Positions 42,192-51,633 of a stretch of DNA of 64,000 nucleotides are shown in pieces. Positions within the stretch are counted from its first letter, which is position 1. Each line of letters opens with the position of its first letter. The notes beneath the pieces were generated by a model. It ran no database searches, had not been told where the DNA came from, and saw nothing but the letters and a program-made list of their open reading frames with translations. The position numbers and the translations under genes are program-made. The DNA is from Flagellimonas yonaguniensis (GTDB lineage Bacteria > Bacteroidota > Bacteroidia > Flavobacteriales > Flavobacteriaceae): contig NZ_JARFVB010000006.1 of the NCBI RefSeq assembly GCF_029193885.1, forward strand, positions 62,001-126,000, given 5' to 3'.

Positions 42192-43193
42192 CTACTCATA
42201 AAAACTGACCACCTCTCGATTCTCGTGTCCATTATCGGAATATTCTCGATAGGTAAATCCAGGGTGCACGCAGAAACCACCGGTTTCCCCATTTTTGTTG
42301 ATGGCCAAGAACCCAATTTGGAAATCTTTGCGGCCCTCATTTTTCTTCATGATACGTTTTACGCCTTCCTCACAGGCTTCCTGCGGACTTTTCCCTTGAC
42401 GCATCAATTCCACGATCAAAAAACTGCCCACGGTACGGATGACTTCCTCTCCAACTCCAGTGGCCGTGGCACCGCCGATTTCGTTATCGATAAACAGCCC
42501 AGCGCCAATAATAGGGGAGTCACCAACGCGTCCCGCTACTTTATAGCCCATGCCGCTTGTGGTGCATGCCCCGGCAATATCCCCGTTATCATCAATGGCG
42601 AGCATGCCAATGGTATCGTGGTTTTCTATGTTGATGGTGGTCTCGTATTTGGAAGTTTTCAACCACTCTTTATATTGCTTTCGTGTACTTTCGGTAAACA
42701 GGTCTTCCTTCTTAAATCCTTGTTCGTAGGCGAACTTCTCAGCGCCTTTGCCCGCCAAGATTATATGTGGTGTTTCTTCCATTACCTTTCTGGCCACGGA
42801 AACGGGATGCACAATATTTTGCATACAGACCACGGAGCCACAATTACCGTCCTTGTCCATAATGCAGGCATCCAAGGTCACATTTCCATCACGATCGGGA
42901 CGGCCACCTTTGCCAACTGTTTCGTTGGTTTCGTCGGCCTCCTCTACCATAACGCCTTGCTCCACGGCATCCAAGGCATTACCTCCCGATTTTAAGACTT
43001 CCCAAGCCTTTTCCGAAGCATTGAAAAAGTTCCAAGTGCAGACCACAATCGGTTTTATCGGGTTTGAAGTTGGAATAATGGCAGCTGTTGCTTCTTCGGG
43101 TTTTGGTTCCGTTTTGCACGCGACCAATGTGGATGCGGAAACCAGTCCTGCGGCGGACAGACTGGAATTTTTAAGGAATTTGCGTCGTTCCAT
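42192..43193 (-). CDS. N4-(beta-N-acetylglucosaminyl)-L-asparaginase, Tat/lipoprotein export
   Basis: Ntn-hydrolase of 333 residues that cleaves the GlcNAc-Asn bond of N-glycan remnants. The chain starts ERRKFLKNSSLSAAG, a twin-arginine signal, followed by LVACKTE, so it is probably a lipoprotein exported folded. The autocleavage nucleophile is T194 in NHDTIGML; glycine-rich substrate segments (GRVGDSPIIGAGLFID, ATGVGEE) match aspartylglucosaminidase. It suggests use of host or detrital glycoproteins. It is divergent from cutC with 40 bp between. Confidence 0.93.
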   Translation of the reverse strand: MERRKFLKNSSLSAAGLVSASTLVACKTEPKPEEATAAIIPTSNPIKPIVVCTWNFFNASEKAWEVLKSGGNALDAVEQGVMVEEADETNETVGKGGRPDRDGNVTLDACIMDKDGNCGSVVCMQNIVHPVSVARKVMEETPHIILAGKGAEKFAYEQGFKKEDLFTESTRKQYKEWLKTSKYETTINIENHDTIGMLAIDDNGDIAGACTTSGMGYKVAGRVGDSPIIGAGLFIDNEIGGATATGVGEEVIRTVGSFLIVELMRQGKSPQEACEEGVKRIMKKNEGRKDFQIGFLAINKNGETGGFCVHPGFTYREYSDNGHENREVVSFYE

Positions 43194-43233
43194 GGGTTGG
43201 TATGTTTAATTTTATGGGTTATAAATATACAAT

Positions 43234-43953
43234 ATGCTGGTAGAAGTTTGTACCAATTCCTTGGAATCGGCCATAAATGCCGAGCGGGCGGGAGCGGATA
43301 GGATAGAACTTTGTTCAGAACTTGGCGTGGGAGGTATTACTCCATCCGCAGGATTGATTCAATTGGTAAAGAAGGAGCTGACCATTCCTGTTCATGTTCT
43401 GATTCGTCCAAGGGGAGGACATTTTACGTATTCAGATGCCGAATTTGAAGTGGCGAAAGCCGATATTTTGGTGTGCAAGGCATTAGGGGTGGATGGTATT
43501 GTTTCTGGGATTTTGATGGACGATTTTTCAGTCGATGTCGAAAGAACTAAAGCCTTGGTGGAATTGGCCAAGCCGATGCATTTTACTTTTCACCGTGCCT
43601 TTGATTGGGTCTCGGAACCTTTGGAGGCCATCAAACAACTTGAAAGTATGGGAGTACAGACCATTTTGACCTCTGGCGGAGAAACATCTGCCGAAAATGG
43701 AATCATGAATTTAGGTGCATGGCAACAAGATACTTCCATTGTCATAATGGCAGGAGGAGGGGTGTCTCCCAAGAATGCATCAAGATTTAAGGAAATTGGC
43801 CTGCGTGCCATTCACTGTTCGGGAACTTCCTTTGGAAACCGATTGGGTTTGGAAGGAAAAATCAGTATGAACTCTGCAAAACATTTGGTTGAAGATGAGG
43901 TGGCGGTTTCCAATTTGGAAACACTGATCTCGATTGTTCGAGCCGTTAAATAA
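43234..43953 (+). CDS. cutC: copper homeostasis protein CutC
   Basis: 239 residues, TIM-barrel. The family's features are clear: LVEVCTNSLESAINAERAGADRIELCSELGVGGITPS at the N-terminus, HVLIRPRGGHFTYSDAE near residue 55, and the FHRAFDW and TSGGETSAENG segments. A role in copper handling is inferred from E. coli, where it is debated; no copper pump is adjacent. Confidence 0.94.
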   Translation: MLVEVCTNSLESAINAERAGADRIELCSELGVGGITPSAGLIQLVKKELTIPVHVLIRPRGGHFTYSDAEFEVAKADILVCKALGVDGIVSGILMDDFSVDVERTKALVELAKPMHFTFHRAFDWVSEPLEAIKQLESMGVQTILTSGGETSAENGIMNLGAWQQDTSIVIMAGGGVSPKNASRFKEIGLRAIHCSGTSFGNRLGLEGKISMNSAKHLVEDEVAVSNLETLISIVRAVK

Positions 43954-43987
43954 TACTAAAAACCACTGCTAAATAGCATATTAGCAC

Positions 43988-43995
43988 TAATTTTG
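43988..43995 (+). promoter_or_regulatory. -7 element before the metallophosphatase
   Basis: TAATTTTG, a full -7 match, 13 bp before the ATG at 44008. Confidence 0.5.
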
Positions 43996-44007
43996 TAAAA
44001 AAATTGT

Positions 44008-45240
44008 ATGTCCCGATTCATCATTTTGGCAATCCTTTATGTGGTGCTGTCCGTTTATGGATTTCAAGCATTCCGCACACTGTTCAAGAGTCCTTTGATG
44101 CAATGGGCCTACATTGTACTGTTTTTGGGTGCCTTGATTTTTCTGACCATTAAAGTAATGACCTATGATCCTGGCAGCGGGTTCAAGGGTACTGCAGCAA
44201 TAGCGGGGACTATTTTTGCCGCTTTCTTTTTGTTGGCTTTGGTCTTGGGCTTTTTCCTTTTGTTGGAAGATGTGGTCCGTGTATTGGGCTACGGTTACAA
44301 TAAGATTGTCGGGGTTTCCGATGCGGATGCCGGTTATTTCCCTTCGCGTAGAAAGTTCATCAGTGGTATTGCCCTTGGTTTGGCGGCCCTGCCTTTTGGA
44401 GCTTTGTTGTATGGAATGTACCGAGGAAAATACAATTATCAGGTATTGAAATACGAACTGGAGTTCGATGACCTTCCGGATGCTTTCCATAATTATCAGA
44501 TAACACAGATTTCCGATGTGCACAGTGGTAGTTTTGATGATTACCAAAAAGTGGAGTATGGCGTAAATTTGGTCAACGAACAGAAAAGCGATGTGATTTT
44601 CTTCACGGGTGACATCGTAAACAACCGTTCCGAAGAGCTCGAACCTTGGAAGGAAGTTTTTTCCCGTTTGGATGCGAAGGATGGGGTCTACTCCATTTTG
44701 GGCAACCACGATTATGGGGATTATGCCGTTTGGGATACCGAAGAAGAAAAAGCACAAAACTTGGAGGAATTGAAAGCCATGCAAAAGGAAATGGGCTTTG
44801 ATCTATTATTGAACTCTAATCGTTTTTTGGAAAAAGATGGTAAAAAGATTGCTTTGGTCGGGGTCGAGAATTGGGGCCGCGGCGGATTTAAGAAAGCAGG
44901 AGATCTTCAAAAGGCCAAAGAAGGCGTTTCCAAAGAAGATTTTAAAATATTGTTGAGCCACGATCCTTCACATTGGGAAGATGTTGTCATCCATGACGAT
45001 TACCATTTCCATTTGACTTTGAGCGGGCACACCCATGGAATGCAATTTGGGGTAGAGATTCCCGGTTGGGTAAAGTGGAGCCCCGTAAAATGGCGCTACA
45101 AGTATTGGGCGGGTATTTATAAGGAAATGGAGCAGTTCATCAATGTGAACAGAGGGTTTGGTTTTATCGGTTATCCTGGTCGTTTTGGCATTTGGCCTGA
45201 GATTTCCGTGATCACCCTTAAAAAGAAGGGGCTGGCCTAA
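44008..45240 (+). CDS. membrane metallophosphatase (YkuE/YaeI type)
   Basis: 410 residues. Two to three N-terminal transmembrane helices (about 3-20, 33-50, 66-90), then SRRKFISGIALGLAALPFG, a Tat-like segment, then a calcineurin-like phosphoesterase domain. Metal motifs: DVHSGSFDD (about 173), TGDIVNN (about 208), GNHDYGD (about 235), SHDPSHWE and SGHTHGMQ. The relatives act on lipid-linked or nucleotide phosphates at the membrane. Substrate unknown; convergent neighbours none, a thioredoxin-like gene follows. Confidence 0.9.
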   Translation: MSRFIILAILYVVLSVYGFQAFRTLFKSPLMQWAYIVLFLGALIFLTIKVMTYDPGSGFKGTAAIAGTIFAAFFLLALVLGFFLLLEDVVRVLGYGYNKIVGVSDADAGYFPSRRKFISGIALGLAALPFGALLYGMYRGKYNYQVLKYELEFDDLPDAFHNYQITQISDVHSGSFDDYQKVEYGVNLVNEQKSDVIFFTGDIVNNRSEELEPWKEVFSRLDAKDGVYSILGNHDYGDYAVWDTEEEKAQNLEELKAMQKEMGFDLLLNSNRFLEKDGKKIALVGVENWGRGGFKKAGDLQKAKEGVSKEDFKILLSHDPSHWEDVVIHDDYHFHLTLSGHTHGMQFGVEIPGWVKWSPVKWRYKYWAGIYKEMEQFINVNRGFGFIGYPGRFGIWPEISVITLKKKGLA

Positions 45241-45299
45241 GTTTTTTCCTTCCATGGCCTAAAGCATTGAAAGGCTGTAAAAACATTCAACTTTTTTCT

Positions 45300-45307
45300 T
45301 ATTTTTG
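45300..45307 (+). promoter_or_regulatory. -7 element before the thioredoxin-like gene
   Basis: TATTTTTG, a full match, ending 19 bp before the ATG at 45327. Confidence 0.45.
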
Positions 45308-45326
45308 ACTGTAAACCTTAGAATAC

Positions 45327-45626
45327 ATGTCCAAATTCGGAGAACTTATTGATTTACAAGTCCCAGTATTGTTAGATTTTTATGCGGAATGGAACGAGCA
45401 GTCCACTTCCATGCATCCAGTATTAAGTGATGTTGCTGCAGCCCTTGGCGATAAGGGAAAGGTCATAAAAATCGATGTGGACAAGAACAAGGAACTTTCG
45501 CAGGCGCTTCGTATCAAGGGGCTGCCCACTTTAATGATCTACAAAAAAGGTGAGATGGTCTGGCGCCAGAGCGGAGAGCAGGACGCCAATACGCTTATCG
45601 GAATCTTAAACGAATATATCCAATAA
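45327..45626 (+). CDS. thioredoxin-fold protein lacking the CxxC active site
   Basis: 99 residues. The fold is recognisable (PVLLDFYAEW, VIKIDVDKNKELSQALRIKG, cis-proline LPTLMIYKKGE) and the length is typical of thioredoxin, but the position of CGPC is occupied by N23-E24-Q25-S26, and no cysteine exists in the whole protein. It cannot be a disulfide reductase. A binding or structural role is likely. Reading frame intact, so it is not simply decayed. Confidence 0.9.
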   Translation: MSKFGELIDLQVPVLLDFYAEWNEQSTSMHPVLSDVAAALGDKGKVIKIDVDKNKELSQALRIKGLPTLMIYKKGEMVWRQSGEQDANTLIGILNEYIQ

Positions 45627-45654
45627 AAAAGCGAGGTTTCTGCCTCGCTTTTTT
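45625..45654. terminator. bidirectional terminator
   Basis: AAAAAAGCGAGG / CCTCGCTTTTTT with a 6 nt loop, 0-6 bp from the stop codons of the thioredoxin-like (+) and DUF2723 (-) genes. Confidence 0.9.
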
Positions 45655-45659
45655 ATATG

Positions 45660-48600
45660 CTATTCTTCTTCAGGAATTATACTTTCTGGAATCGTATCGG
45701 ATGCATCCAATGGGACCGAGCCATTCATGTCAGGGTCTATTGGAATAGGTTCGTCAATCACATCCTCTTCATCGTCCACAAACTGTGAGAACATATCAAT
45801 ATATTCATTGAAGATGATCGTTTCAGACTCTGCCAGCTCTTTATCGCCGTTTTCGATGAGGATGTCAATGTTTCTTCGGTAGGCCTGCATATCAGATAGG
45901 ATGTCGTCAATTTTATCGTATTGCTCATCCAAAGGTATATTGGCATAGTACTCCAAATGTTCTTGATATACTTTTTTCAATTTACCGAAAAGCTCACGTG
46001 CCTTATCGGTTTCGCCCACTTTATAGTAGCCATCAACAAACGGTTCCACAAAGGCATAAAAATAATAGTGGTCCACGGGCATGTTTTCCATGCTTATGTT
46101 GATAACGTTCTTGGCCTTGTCAATTTTGTCTTCGGCTATCAAGGTTTCCATCAGGCGTGCCAAATTACTCCTAAAGGAGAGTCCTTGTGAGCGGGTTTGT
46201 GGGTCGTGATAGATCTCGTCGCTTCCTGAGTTGCCCCAGTCCCAATCCTTTACAATGTCGTACATCAGGTCGGAATCTATTCGGCCCATTTCAAAGGAAT
46301 TTCGGTTTGGCGTTTTGATGGGAACCAATTTGTACACGAGGCCATCCAGTTGTAGATAATCCTTCATCCAAATATATTCGGCATTGTCAAAACTACCTCC
46401 TGAGAAATAGATGGGACGTTTCCAATCGTTGTTGGCGATAAGGTCCAGCATCAAAATCCTGTTCTTGGGAAGTGCGCCTGTCGGTAGGTCAATGTCGATA
46501 TAATCCACGATCAAAGCGGAATCCTTTTCTTTGACCAACCCACTTTCCAGTACATTTTGCTTGTTGACCGGAATCCTGATCTTATTGGTGGGATAGTAGA
46601 CAATATCCAAGGTGCTTTCCGAATATTGACTCAAATCGGCTCCTTGGTTGGTCAAAATATGCCTGAATTTGGTCTGTGGCTTGTCACTGCCCACCCAATT
46701 GATGAAATCTTTGATGCTCCATCTATTATCGGTAATGCCTTGATAATAAATGGCATCCCTGGTCCCGTACCTGTACTTATCATGCGTAAGTTGTGATGGA
46801 ATCGGGTCACTTTCGTAAGCTTTGCGCTTCATTTGGTCGATATACCAATCCGTAGCAAAAAGACTGGTGTTCACGACACGTACATCGGTTCTGTACTTTT
46901 CAATTTCCTGGGCATACCAAATCGGGAAGGTGTCGTTATCCCCAATGGTGAACAATATGGCACCGGCATCTTCCTGACAGGAATCCAGATAGGATTTTGC
47001 TGTTGATGGGGCTGTATATCGGTTGGATCTATCATGATCATCCCAGTTTTGGAAGGCCATCAAAAGAGGCACGGCCAGGAGGCACAAGGTCGTGATGGCG
47101 GGTGCGGCAATTTTGGCCGAAATCAATTTTTTGAACTCTTCGAACAATCCGTATACCCCAATGCCTATCCATATACAGAAAACGTAGAAGGATCCCACCA
47201 AGGAATAATCCCGTTCCCTGGGTTGGAAGATATAGGGGTTGGTATAGAACTGTATGGCCAGTCCCGTGAACATAAAGAATACGAACAGCACCCAGAAATG
47301 CTTGGGGTTCTTGGATATCTGGAATACAATCCCCAAGATGCCCAGCAGTAACGGGAGGAAAAAATAGGTGTTCCTTCCCTTGTTGTTTTTCCAATCGCTG
47401 GGCAGGTTTTCCTGACTTCCCAACCTGATGCTATCGATAAAGTTGATACCGCTGAGCCAGTTTCCATTTTCATCGTACCTGCCTTGTACGTCGTTTTGCT
47501 TTCCGACAAAATTCCACATGAAATAACGCATGTACATATAGCTGAACTGGAAATCGAACAGGTATTCCAGGTTTTGCCCCAAAGTTGGAGGCTGTACTTC
47601 TATATATTGACCAAATTCCCGAAGAAAGCGAATGTATTGCTCGGTATCGAGCTCTCCTTGCGAATAGGCTGTTTTAAACTGATTTACGGCTTCGCGAAGG
47701 TCGTTGTTGGAGATGTATTCCGATTTGATCCGAAAATCCAATGCCCCGAAATAGCGCATATAGTTTTCGGCATGCTGATCGCTCCACATTCTTGGCAAAA
47801 AGCCGACATGCTTTTCGTTGGGCCCCGGAACGGCACCCTTGTAATGGTTTACAATGACGTATTTGCCGAGTTCCAAATCCTTTTCATACTTAGGGCTGTC
47901 ATCCCTGTCCTCTCCTGAAGGGGCGAAGGTGTCCGAATAATAGGCACCATAAACGGGACTGTCCACTCCAGGGTATTGTTCCCTGTTGTAGTAGGCCAAC
48001 AAAGCCCTTGCATCAGCTGGATTGTTTTCGTTGACCACGGTCTTTGCATTTGCCCTGATGGGGAGCATCAGCCAAGACGAGAATCCTAAAATGAGGAACA
48101 TCAAGCAGAGCACCACAATATTGGCATTGTGGTAATTGTGCTTTCTGGTATATCTCAGTCCGAAGTAAAACGCAGCAACAAAAAGGAGTCCCATGATGAT
48201 GGAACCCGAATTGAACGGAAGTCCGATTTCGTTGATAAAGAAGACTTCGCTCCACCCAAATAGCTCCAAAACGTAGGTCAATGAAAATTTATAGACCAGG
48301 ATCAGAATGGCCACAACGATAATGTTGGCCAATAAAAAGTTTTTTACCGTGGTGGTTTTATATTTTTTGAAATAGTAGAGCAACCCTATGGATGGAATGG
48401 CCAAAAAGCCCATGAACTGTATCCCGAAGGTAAGCCCGATAACAAAACAGATGAGTATGAGCCAGCGATGTCCCCTGGGGTCGCCCAGATTGTCAGTCCA
48501 TTTCAATCCCAACCATAATAGCAGGGCCATGATCAAACTGGCCATGGCATAGACTTCGGTTTCCACGGCATTGAACCAAAAACTGTCCGAAAATGTGAAG

Positions 48601-48995
48601 GCCAGTGCACCGACCAATCCACTGCCCAAAATGGCGATAGCTTTGCTATTGCTCAAATCCCCCTTTTTGGGAATCATCTTTCCCACCAAGTTGGTAATGG
48701 TCCAAAAGGTAAACAAAACGGCAAAAGCACTGGAGACTATGGATACTGCATTGACCATGAGTGCTATTTTGGTTTCGTCGTCAAAGGCGAACATGGCAAA
48801 GAAGGCACCGATCATTTGCAAGAGCGGGGCCCCTGGGGGGTGTCCGACTTGCAGCTTCGCAGAGGTGGAAATGTATTCCCCAGCATCCCAAAAACTTCCT
48901 GTGGGTTCAATGGTCAGGGCATAAACTATAAACGCGATGGCGAAGGAAACCCACCCAAGGATGGTATCCCATTTTTTGAAGTCTTTTGCAAACAT
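45660..48995 (-). CDS. DUF2723 membrane protein, glycosyltransferase-like (1111 residues)
   Basis: Large integral membrane protein. The N-terminus matches DUF2723 (YALTIEPTGSFWDAGEYIST, AKLQVGHPPGAPLLQMIGAF), which belongs to the GT-C superfamily; FWDAGE corresponds to the catalytic-acid position of protein O-mannosyltransferases. About 12 transmembrane helices cover residues 15-690, then a long soluble domain runs to the C-terminus and is acidic at the end. In Bacteroidota this family is proposed to act in protein O-glycosylation or LPS modification. No adjacent glycosylation locus exists, so the acceptor is unknown. Confidence 0.9.
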   Translation of the reverse strand: MFAKDFKKWDTILGWVSFAIAFIVYALTIEPTGSFWDAGEYISTSAKLQVGHPPGAPLLQMIGAFFAMFAFDDETKIALMVNAVSIVSSAFAVLFTFWTITNLVGKMIPKKGDLSNSKAIAILGSGLVGALAFTFSDSFWFNAVETEVYAMASLIMALLLWLGLKWTDNLGDPRGHRWLILICFVIGLTFGIQFMGFLAIPSIGLLYYFKKYKTTTVKNFLLANIIVVAILILVYKFSLTYVLELFGWSEVFFINEIGLPFNSGSIIMGLLFVAAFYFGLRYTRKHNYHNANIVVLCLMFLILGFSSWLMLPIRANAKTVVNENNPADARALLAYYNREQYPGVDSPVYGAYYSDTFAPSGEDRDDSPKYEKDLELGKYVIVNHYKGAVPGPNEKHVGFLPRMWSDQHAENYMRYFGALDFRIKSEYISNNDLREAVNQFKTAYSQGELDTEQYIRFLREFGQYIEVQPPTLGQNLEYLFDFQFSYMYMRYFMWNFVGKQNDVQGRYDENGNWLSGINFIDSIRLGSQENLPSDWKNNKGRNTYFFLPLLLGILGIVFQISKNPKHFWVLFVFFMFTGLAIQFYTNPYIFQPRERDYSLVGSFYVFCIWIGIGVYGLFEEFKKLISAKIAAPAITTLCLLAVPLLMAFQNWDDHDRSNRYTAPSTAKSYLDSCQEDAGAILFTIGDNDTFPIWYAQEIEKYRTDVRVVNTSLFATDWYIDQMKRKAYESDPIPSQLTHDKYRYGTRDAIYYQGITDNRWSIKDFINWVGSDKPQTKFRHILTNQGADLSQYSESTLDIVYYPTNKIRIPVNKQNVLESGLVKEKDSALIVDYIDIDLPTGALPKNRILMLDLIANNDWKRPIYFSGGSFDNAEYIWMKDYLQLDGLVYKLVPIKTPNRNSFEMGRIDSDLMYDIVKDWDWGNSGSDEIYHDPQTRSQGLSFRSNLARLMETLIAEDKIDKAKNVINISMENMPVDHYYFYAFVEPFVDGYYKVGETDKARELFGKLKKVYQEHLEYYANIPLDEQYDKIDDILSDMQAYRRNIDILIENGDKELAESETIIFNEYIDMFSQFVDDEEDVIDEPIPIDPDMNGSVPLDASDTIPESIIPEEE

Positions 48996-49117
48996 AAGAG
49001 TTGGTTGTTAACCGAATTGTGGCGAATTTAGTAAATATAGAACAGAAGCCTAGTCCTTTTTGGAAAACCTTTAACACCCTGATAAAAGAAAAATAGCGTG
49101 TATTCTTGCCAAAAATA

Positions 49118-49148
49118 TTTGTTGAAACCAAAGTTTGTTTTAAATTTG
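49118..49148 (+). promoter_or_regulatory. consensus promoter of tRNA-Gln
   Basis: TTTG (49118-49121), 19 bp spacer, TAAATTTG (49141-49148): a full Bacteroidota promoter about 18 bp before the tRNA 5' end. Confidence 0.75.
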
Positions 49149-49166
49149 CACGCTCAAATATGGCAC

Positions 49167-49238
49167 TGACCCATGGTGTAATTGGCAACACAGCTGGTTT
49201 TGGTCCAGTCGTTCTAGGTTCGAGTCCTAGTGGGTCAA
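49167..49238 (+). tRNA. tRNA-Gln (TTG anticodon)
   Basis: 72 nt cloverleaf: acceptor TGACCCA (49167-49173) with TGGGTCA (49231-49237), discriminator A49238, anticodon stem CTGG/CCAG around loop TTTTGGT giving TTG, and T arm CTAGGTTCGAGTCCTAG. CCA not encoded. Single gene with its own promoter and terminator. Confidence 0.95.
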
Positions 49239-49242
49239 CAAA

Positions 49243-49281
49243 AAGCCCCTTAAATCTTCAAATTTAAGGGGCTTGTTTTTT
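49243..49281 (+). terminator. terminator of tRNA-Gln
   Basis: AAGCCCCTTAAAT (49243-49255) with ATTTAAGGGGCTT (49262-49274), 6 nt loop, then G and T6. It may also serve the convergent YkgJ-like gene. Confidence 0.9.
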
Positions 49282-49296
49282 GAATTGACCTTGTTT

Positions 49297-49953
49297 TTAT
49301 CCAATTTGCCTATCCAGAGTGGGCACAGGCCTATAGGTGTAATATTGTAGTACCTCCTCCAAAGCCATTTTCAGCGCTTTGTTAATGGGCATTATTTTGG
49401 ATTCCATCTGATAATCGATTTGGTTCAGTTGCATATAATAGTCCGTAAATACCGGGACATACGTTCCTTTGGAGATGGCCTCCGAGGCTATACGGTAACT
49501 GTCCGCCTGCTCCTCTTTTATGGTTTTACAAGTGGCCAAACGCAAATTTCCGTGCTTATCCCTACTCGCAGCATAACCAAATAGCCTACAAATTAACCCT
49601 CTATGTTTGTAGCTGCCACAATGTCCCTTGCTTAAAATGGAAACTGGAGTAAGCAAAAAACAGGTTTTGGGAGTGTTTTCCTGTAAGGTGGCCAGAGCAT
49701 CTTCGGCCTTGCCCGATAAAAATAGCTGAAAAGCCCAAGGTAAAAACTCCAGAGGGGAAGCATCAATGTTGGGATATGAGCAACATTTTCCACAGCCAGA
49801 AACACAACCAAGTCCAGATTTATCCTGAAATTGTTGGGTTTCCCGCTCCAATTGGTCGAATAACGCTTCAACCAATCGAACTTTTTGATCTAGTGTCATT
49901 TTTCGACATCGAAAGTATATCTTATTTAAATATGTTTTTAGAATATTTTGCAT
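49297..49953 (-). CDS. YkgJ-type cysteine-cluster protein
   Basis: Putative zinc- or iron-binding protein, 218 residues from ATG 49953; ATG 49899 (residue 19) is an alternative start. Cysteine cluster GLGCVSGCGKCCSYPNI near residue 50, with further C, H in KTCFLLTPV, GHCGSYKHRGLICRLFG and ATCKT. The YkgJ family (CxxCxxCC type) has no settled function; an Fe-S or Zn role is usually proposed. It is transcribed alone. Confidence 0.84.
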   Translation of the reverse strand: MQNILKTYLNKIYFRCRKMTLDQKVRLVEALFDQLERETQQFQDKSGLGCVSGCGKCCSYPNIDASPLEFLPWAFQLFLSGKAEDALATLQENTPKTCFLLTPVSILSKGHCGSYKHRGLICRLFGYAASRDKHGNLRLATCKTIKEEQADSYRIASEAISKGTYVPVFTDYYMQLNQIDYQMESKIMPINKALKMALEEVLQYYTYRPVPTLDRQIG

Positions 49954-50033
49954 GAGTGATAAAGATTTTTAAAAAATAGTATCTTTTGGGTTATCGAGCA
50001 CTTTAAAAAGTAACCGAACAATACTATGACCCC

Positions 50034-51542
50034 ATGAGAAAACTAATATTCATTTTTCTGATAGTATCCTCTTTGGGATATGGCCAGACGATTGTGAAAA
50101 TCCAAAATGGAAAAGTAGAAGGCTACACGGAAGGGGAGGTCACAATTTTTAAGGGTATTCCTTTTGCGCAACCTCCTGTCGGGGAATTAAGATGGCAAGC
50201 GCCACAACCAGTAAAAGATTGGGAAGGTCTAAAGGAATGTAAGGAGTTTGGTCCGAGCCCAATCCAAAATGCACCAGAACCTTTTTTGTGTTGGACCGAG
50301 GAATTTATTGCCAAACCAGAACCTTTGAGCGAAGATTGTCTGTATTTGAATGTGTGGACCCCCGCAAAAAACAAAGATGAAAAACTGCCTGTTTTTGTTT
50401 GGATTTATGGGGGCGGCCTGAGTTCGGGCAGTGCCAATTGCGATATTTATGATGGGCATCAAATGGCTGAACAAGGAGTTGTATTTGTCAGCCTAAACTA
50501 TAGGGTAGGGGTGCTTGGTTTTATGGCCCACCCCGGGTTAAGCAAAGAATCTGGCCATAATGCTTCGGGCAATTATGGTTTTATGGACCAATTGCAAGGG
50601 TTGAAATGGATTCAAGAAAATATTGAGGCATTTGGAGGAGACCCGAACAATGTGACCATTGCAGGTCAATCGGCAGGTTCCTTTAGTGTAAATGTGCAGA
50701 TTGCTTCACCACTTTCAAACGGATATTTCCAAAAAGCGATATGTCAAAGTGGGGGGATATTGGGAAATCAGATGATGCAAGATATTGATTCGGCCGAAAA
50801 ACAAGGTGTAAATTTTATGGAGTCCGCCAACGCATCTTCCATTCAGGAATTAAGGAGAATGCCAGCAGAAAAACTTCAAGAGTTGAGCAACGACCCAAAT
50901 GTAGGAAGGTTTGGAGTGGTCTTGGACGATTATTTTTTGCCAAAAGACCTTATGGAGCATTTTAAAGCGGGCAAGCATAATCAAGTAAAAGTAATGACGG
51001 GATGGGTAACTGGAGACTCCAATCTCTTTCCAATCGTAGAAGTGACAACGGAAAGTTTCAATTCGATGGCCAAAGAACGATTTGGTGCAGGTGCAGATGA
51101 GTTTTTAAAAATGTTCCCAGCCCAAACCGATGAAGAGGCACTTCGATCCCAACAAAAAATGAACCTGTTGAGCTTTGCCGGAGTACCTTCTTATCTGCTC
51201 GCAAAATACATGAAAGACGAGGTGTGGATGTATGAGTTCGCACACGTGCCTATTGATAAACCCGGTTTCCCCAACTATGGTGCCTTCCATACTTCGGAAG
51301 TGCCCTTTGCATTACATACACTAGATCAATGGAATCGAGATTGGCAAACAGATGAGCGAAAACTCGAAGACCAGATGTCGGCCTACTGGGTCAATTTTGC
51401 CAAATTCGGTAATCCCAATGGAAATGGGCTGCCAATTTGGAGCAGTTATAATCAAAACGGAGGTAAGATGCTGTTATTTGAAACCGATACTTTGGAACTA
51501 AATACAAAGTATTTGGATGAACTTCGTTTCTTAACGCGCTAA
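50034..51542 (+). CDS. secreted carboxylesterase type B
   Basis: 502 residues with a signal peptide (1-18, ending YGQ). Alpha/beta-hydrolase of the acetylcholinesterase-like family: IPFAQPPVGELRWQAPQP, SEDCLYLNVWTP, the oxyanion region YGGGLSSGSA, nucleophile S213 in IAGQSAGSFS, and catalytic H419 in YGAFHTSEVPF. Hydrolyses esters outside the cytoplasm; the natural substrate is unknown. Preceded by a small gap and followed 91 bp later by a Crp/Fnr gene. Confidence 0.93.
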   Translation: MRKLIFIFLIVSSLGYGQTIVKIQNGKVEGYTEGEVTIFKGIPFAQPPVGELRWQAPQPVKDWEGLKECKEFGPSPIQNAPEPFLCWTEEFIAKPEPLSEDCLYLNVWTPAKNKDEKLPVFVWIYGGGLSSGSANCDIYDGHQMAEQGVVFVSLNYRVGVLGFMAHPGLSKESGHNASGNYGFMDQLQGLKWIQENIEAFGGDPNNVTIAGQSAGSFSVNVQIASPLSNGYFQKAICQSGGILGNQMMQDIDSAEKQGVNFMESANASSIQELRRMPAEKLQELSNDPNVGRFGVVLDDYFLPKDLMEHFKAGKHNQVKVMTGWVTGDSNLFPIVEVTTESFNSMAKERFGAGADEFLKMFPAQTDEEALRSQQKMNLLSFAGVPSYLLAKYMKDEVWMYEFAHVPIDKPGFPNYGAFHTSEVPFALHTLDQWNRDWQTDERKLEDQMSAYWVNFAKFGNPNGNGLPIWSSYNQNGGKMLLFETDTLELNTKYLDELRFLTR

Positions 51543-51633
51543 TCCTTCACAACTCCGCTAAGGTCAAGTGGTTTTTCAAAGTATTCGTTTACCAAATAAA
51601 AATACTAACTTGAAGATTCTGAAGTAATTTGGA

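Noticed and set aside
42123..42995. A 290-codon open frame on the plus strand opposite the glycosylasparaginase
   Set aside because: Antisense shadow of a gene with an intact Ntn nucleophile and Tat signal; no supporting context.
43987..44784. A 265-codon open frame on the minus strand opposite the metallophosphatase
   Set aside because: Runs fully antisense to a gene with clear catalytic motifs; the translation is low-complexity for a protein, has no recognisable domain and no promoter.
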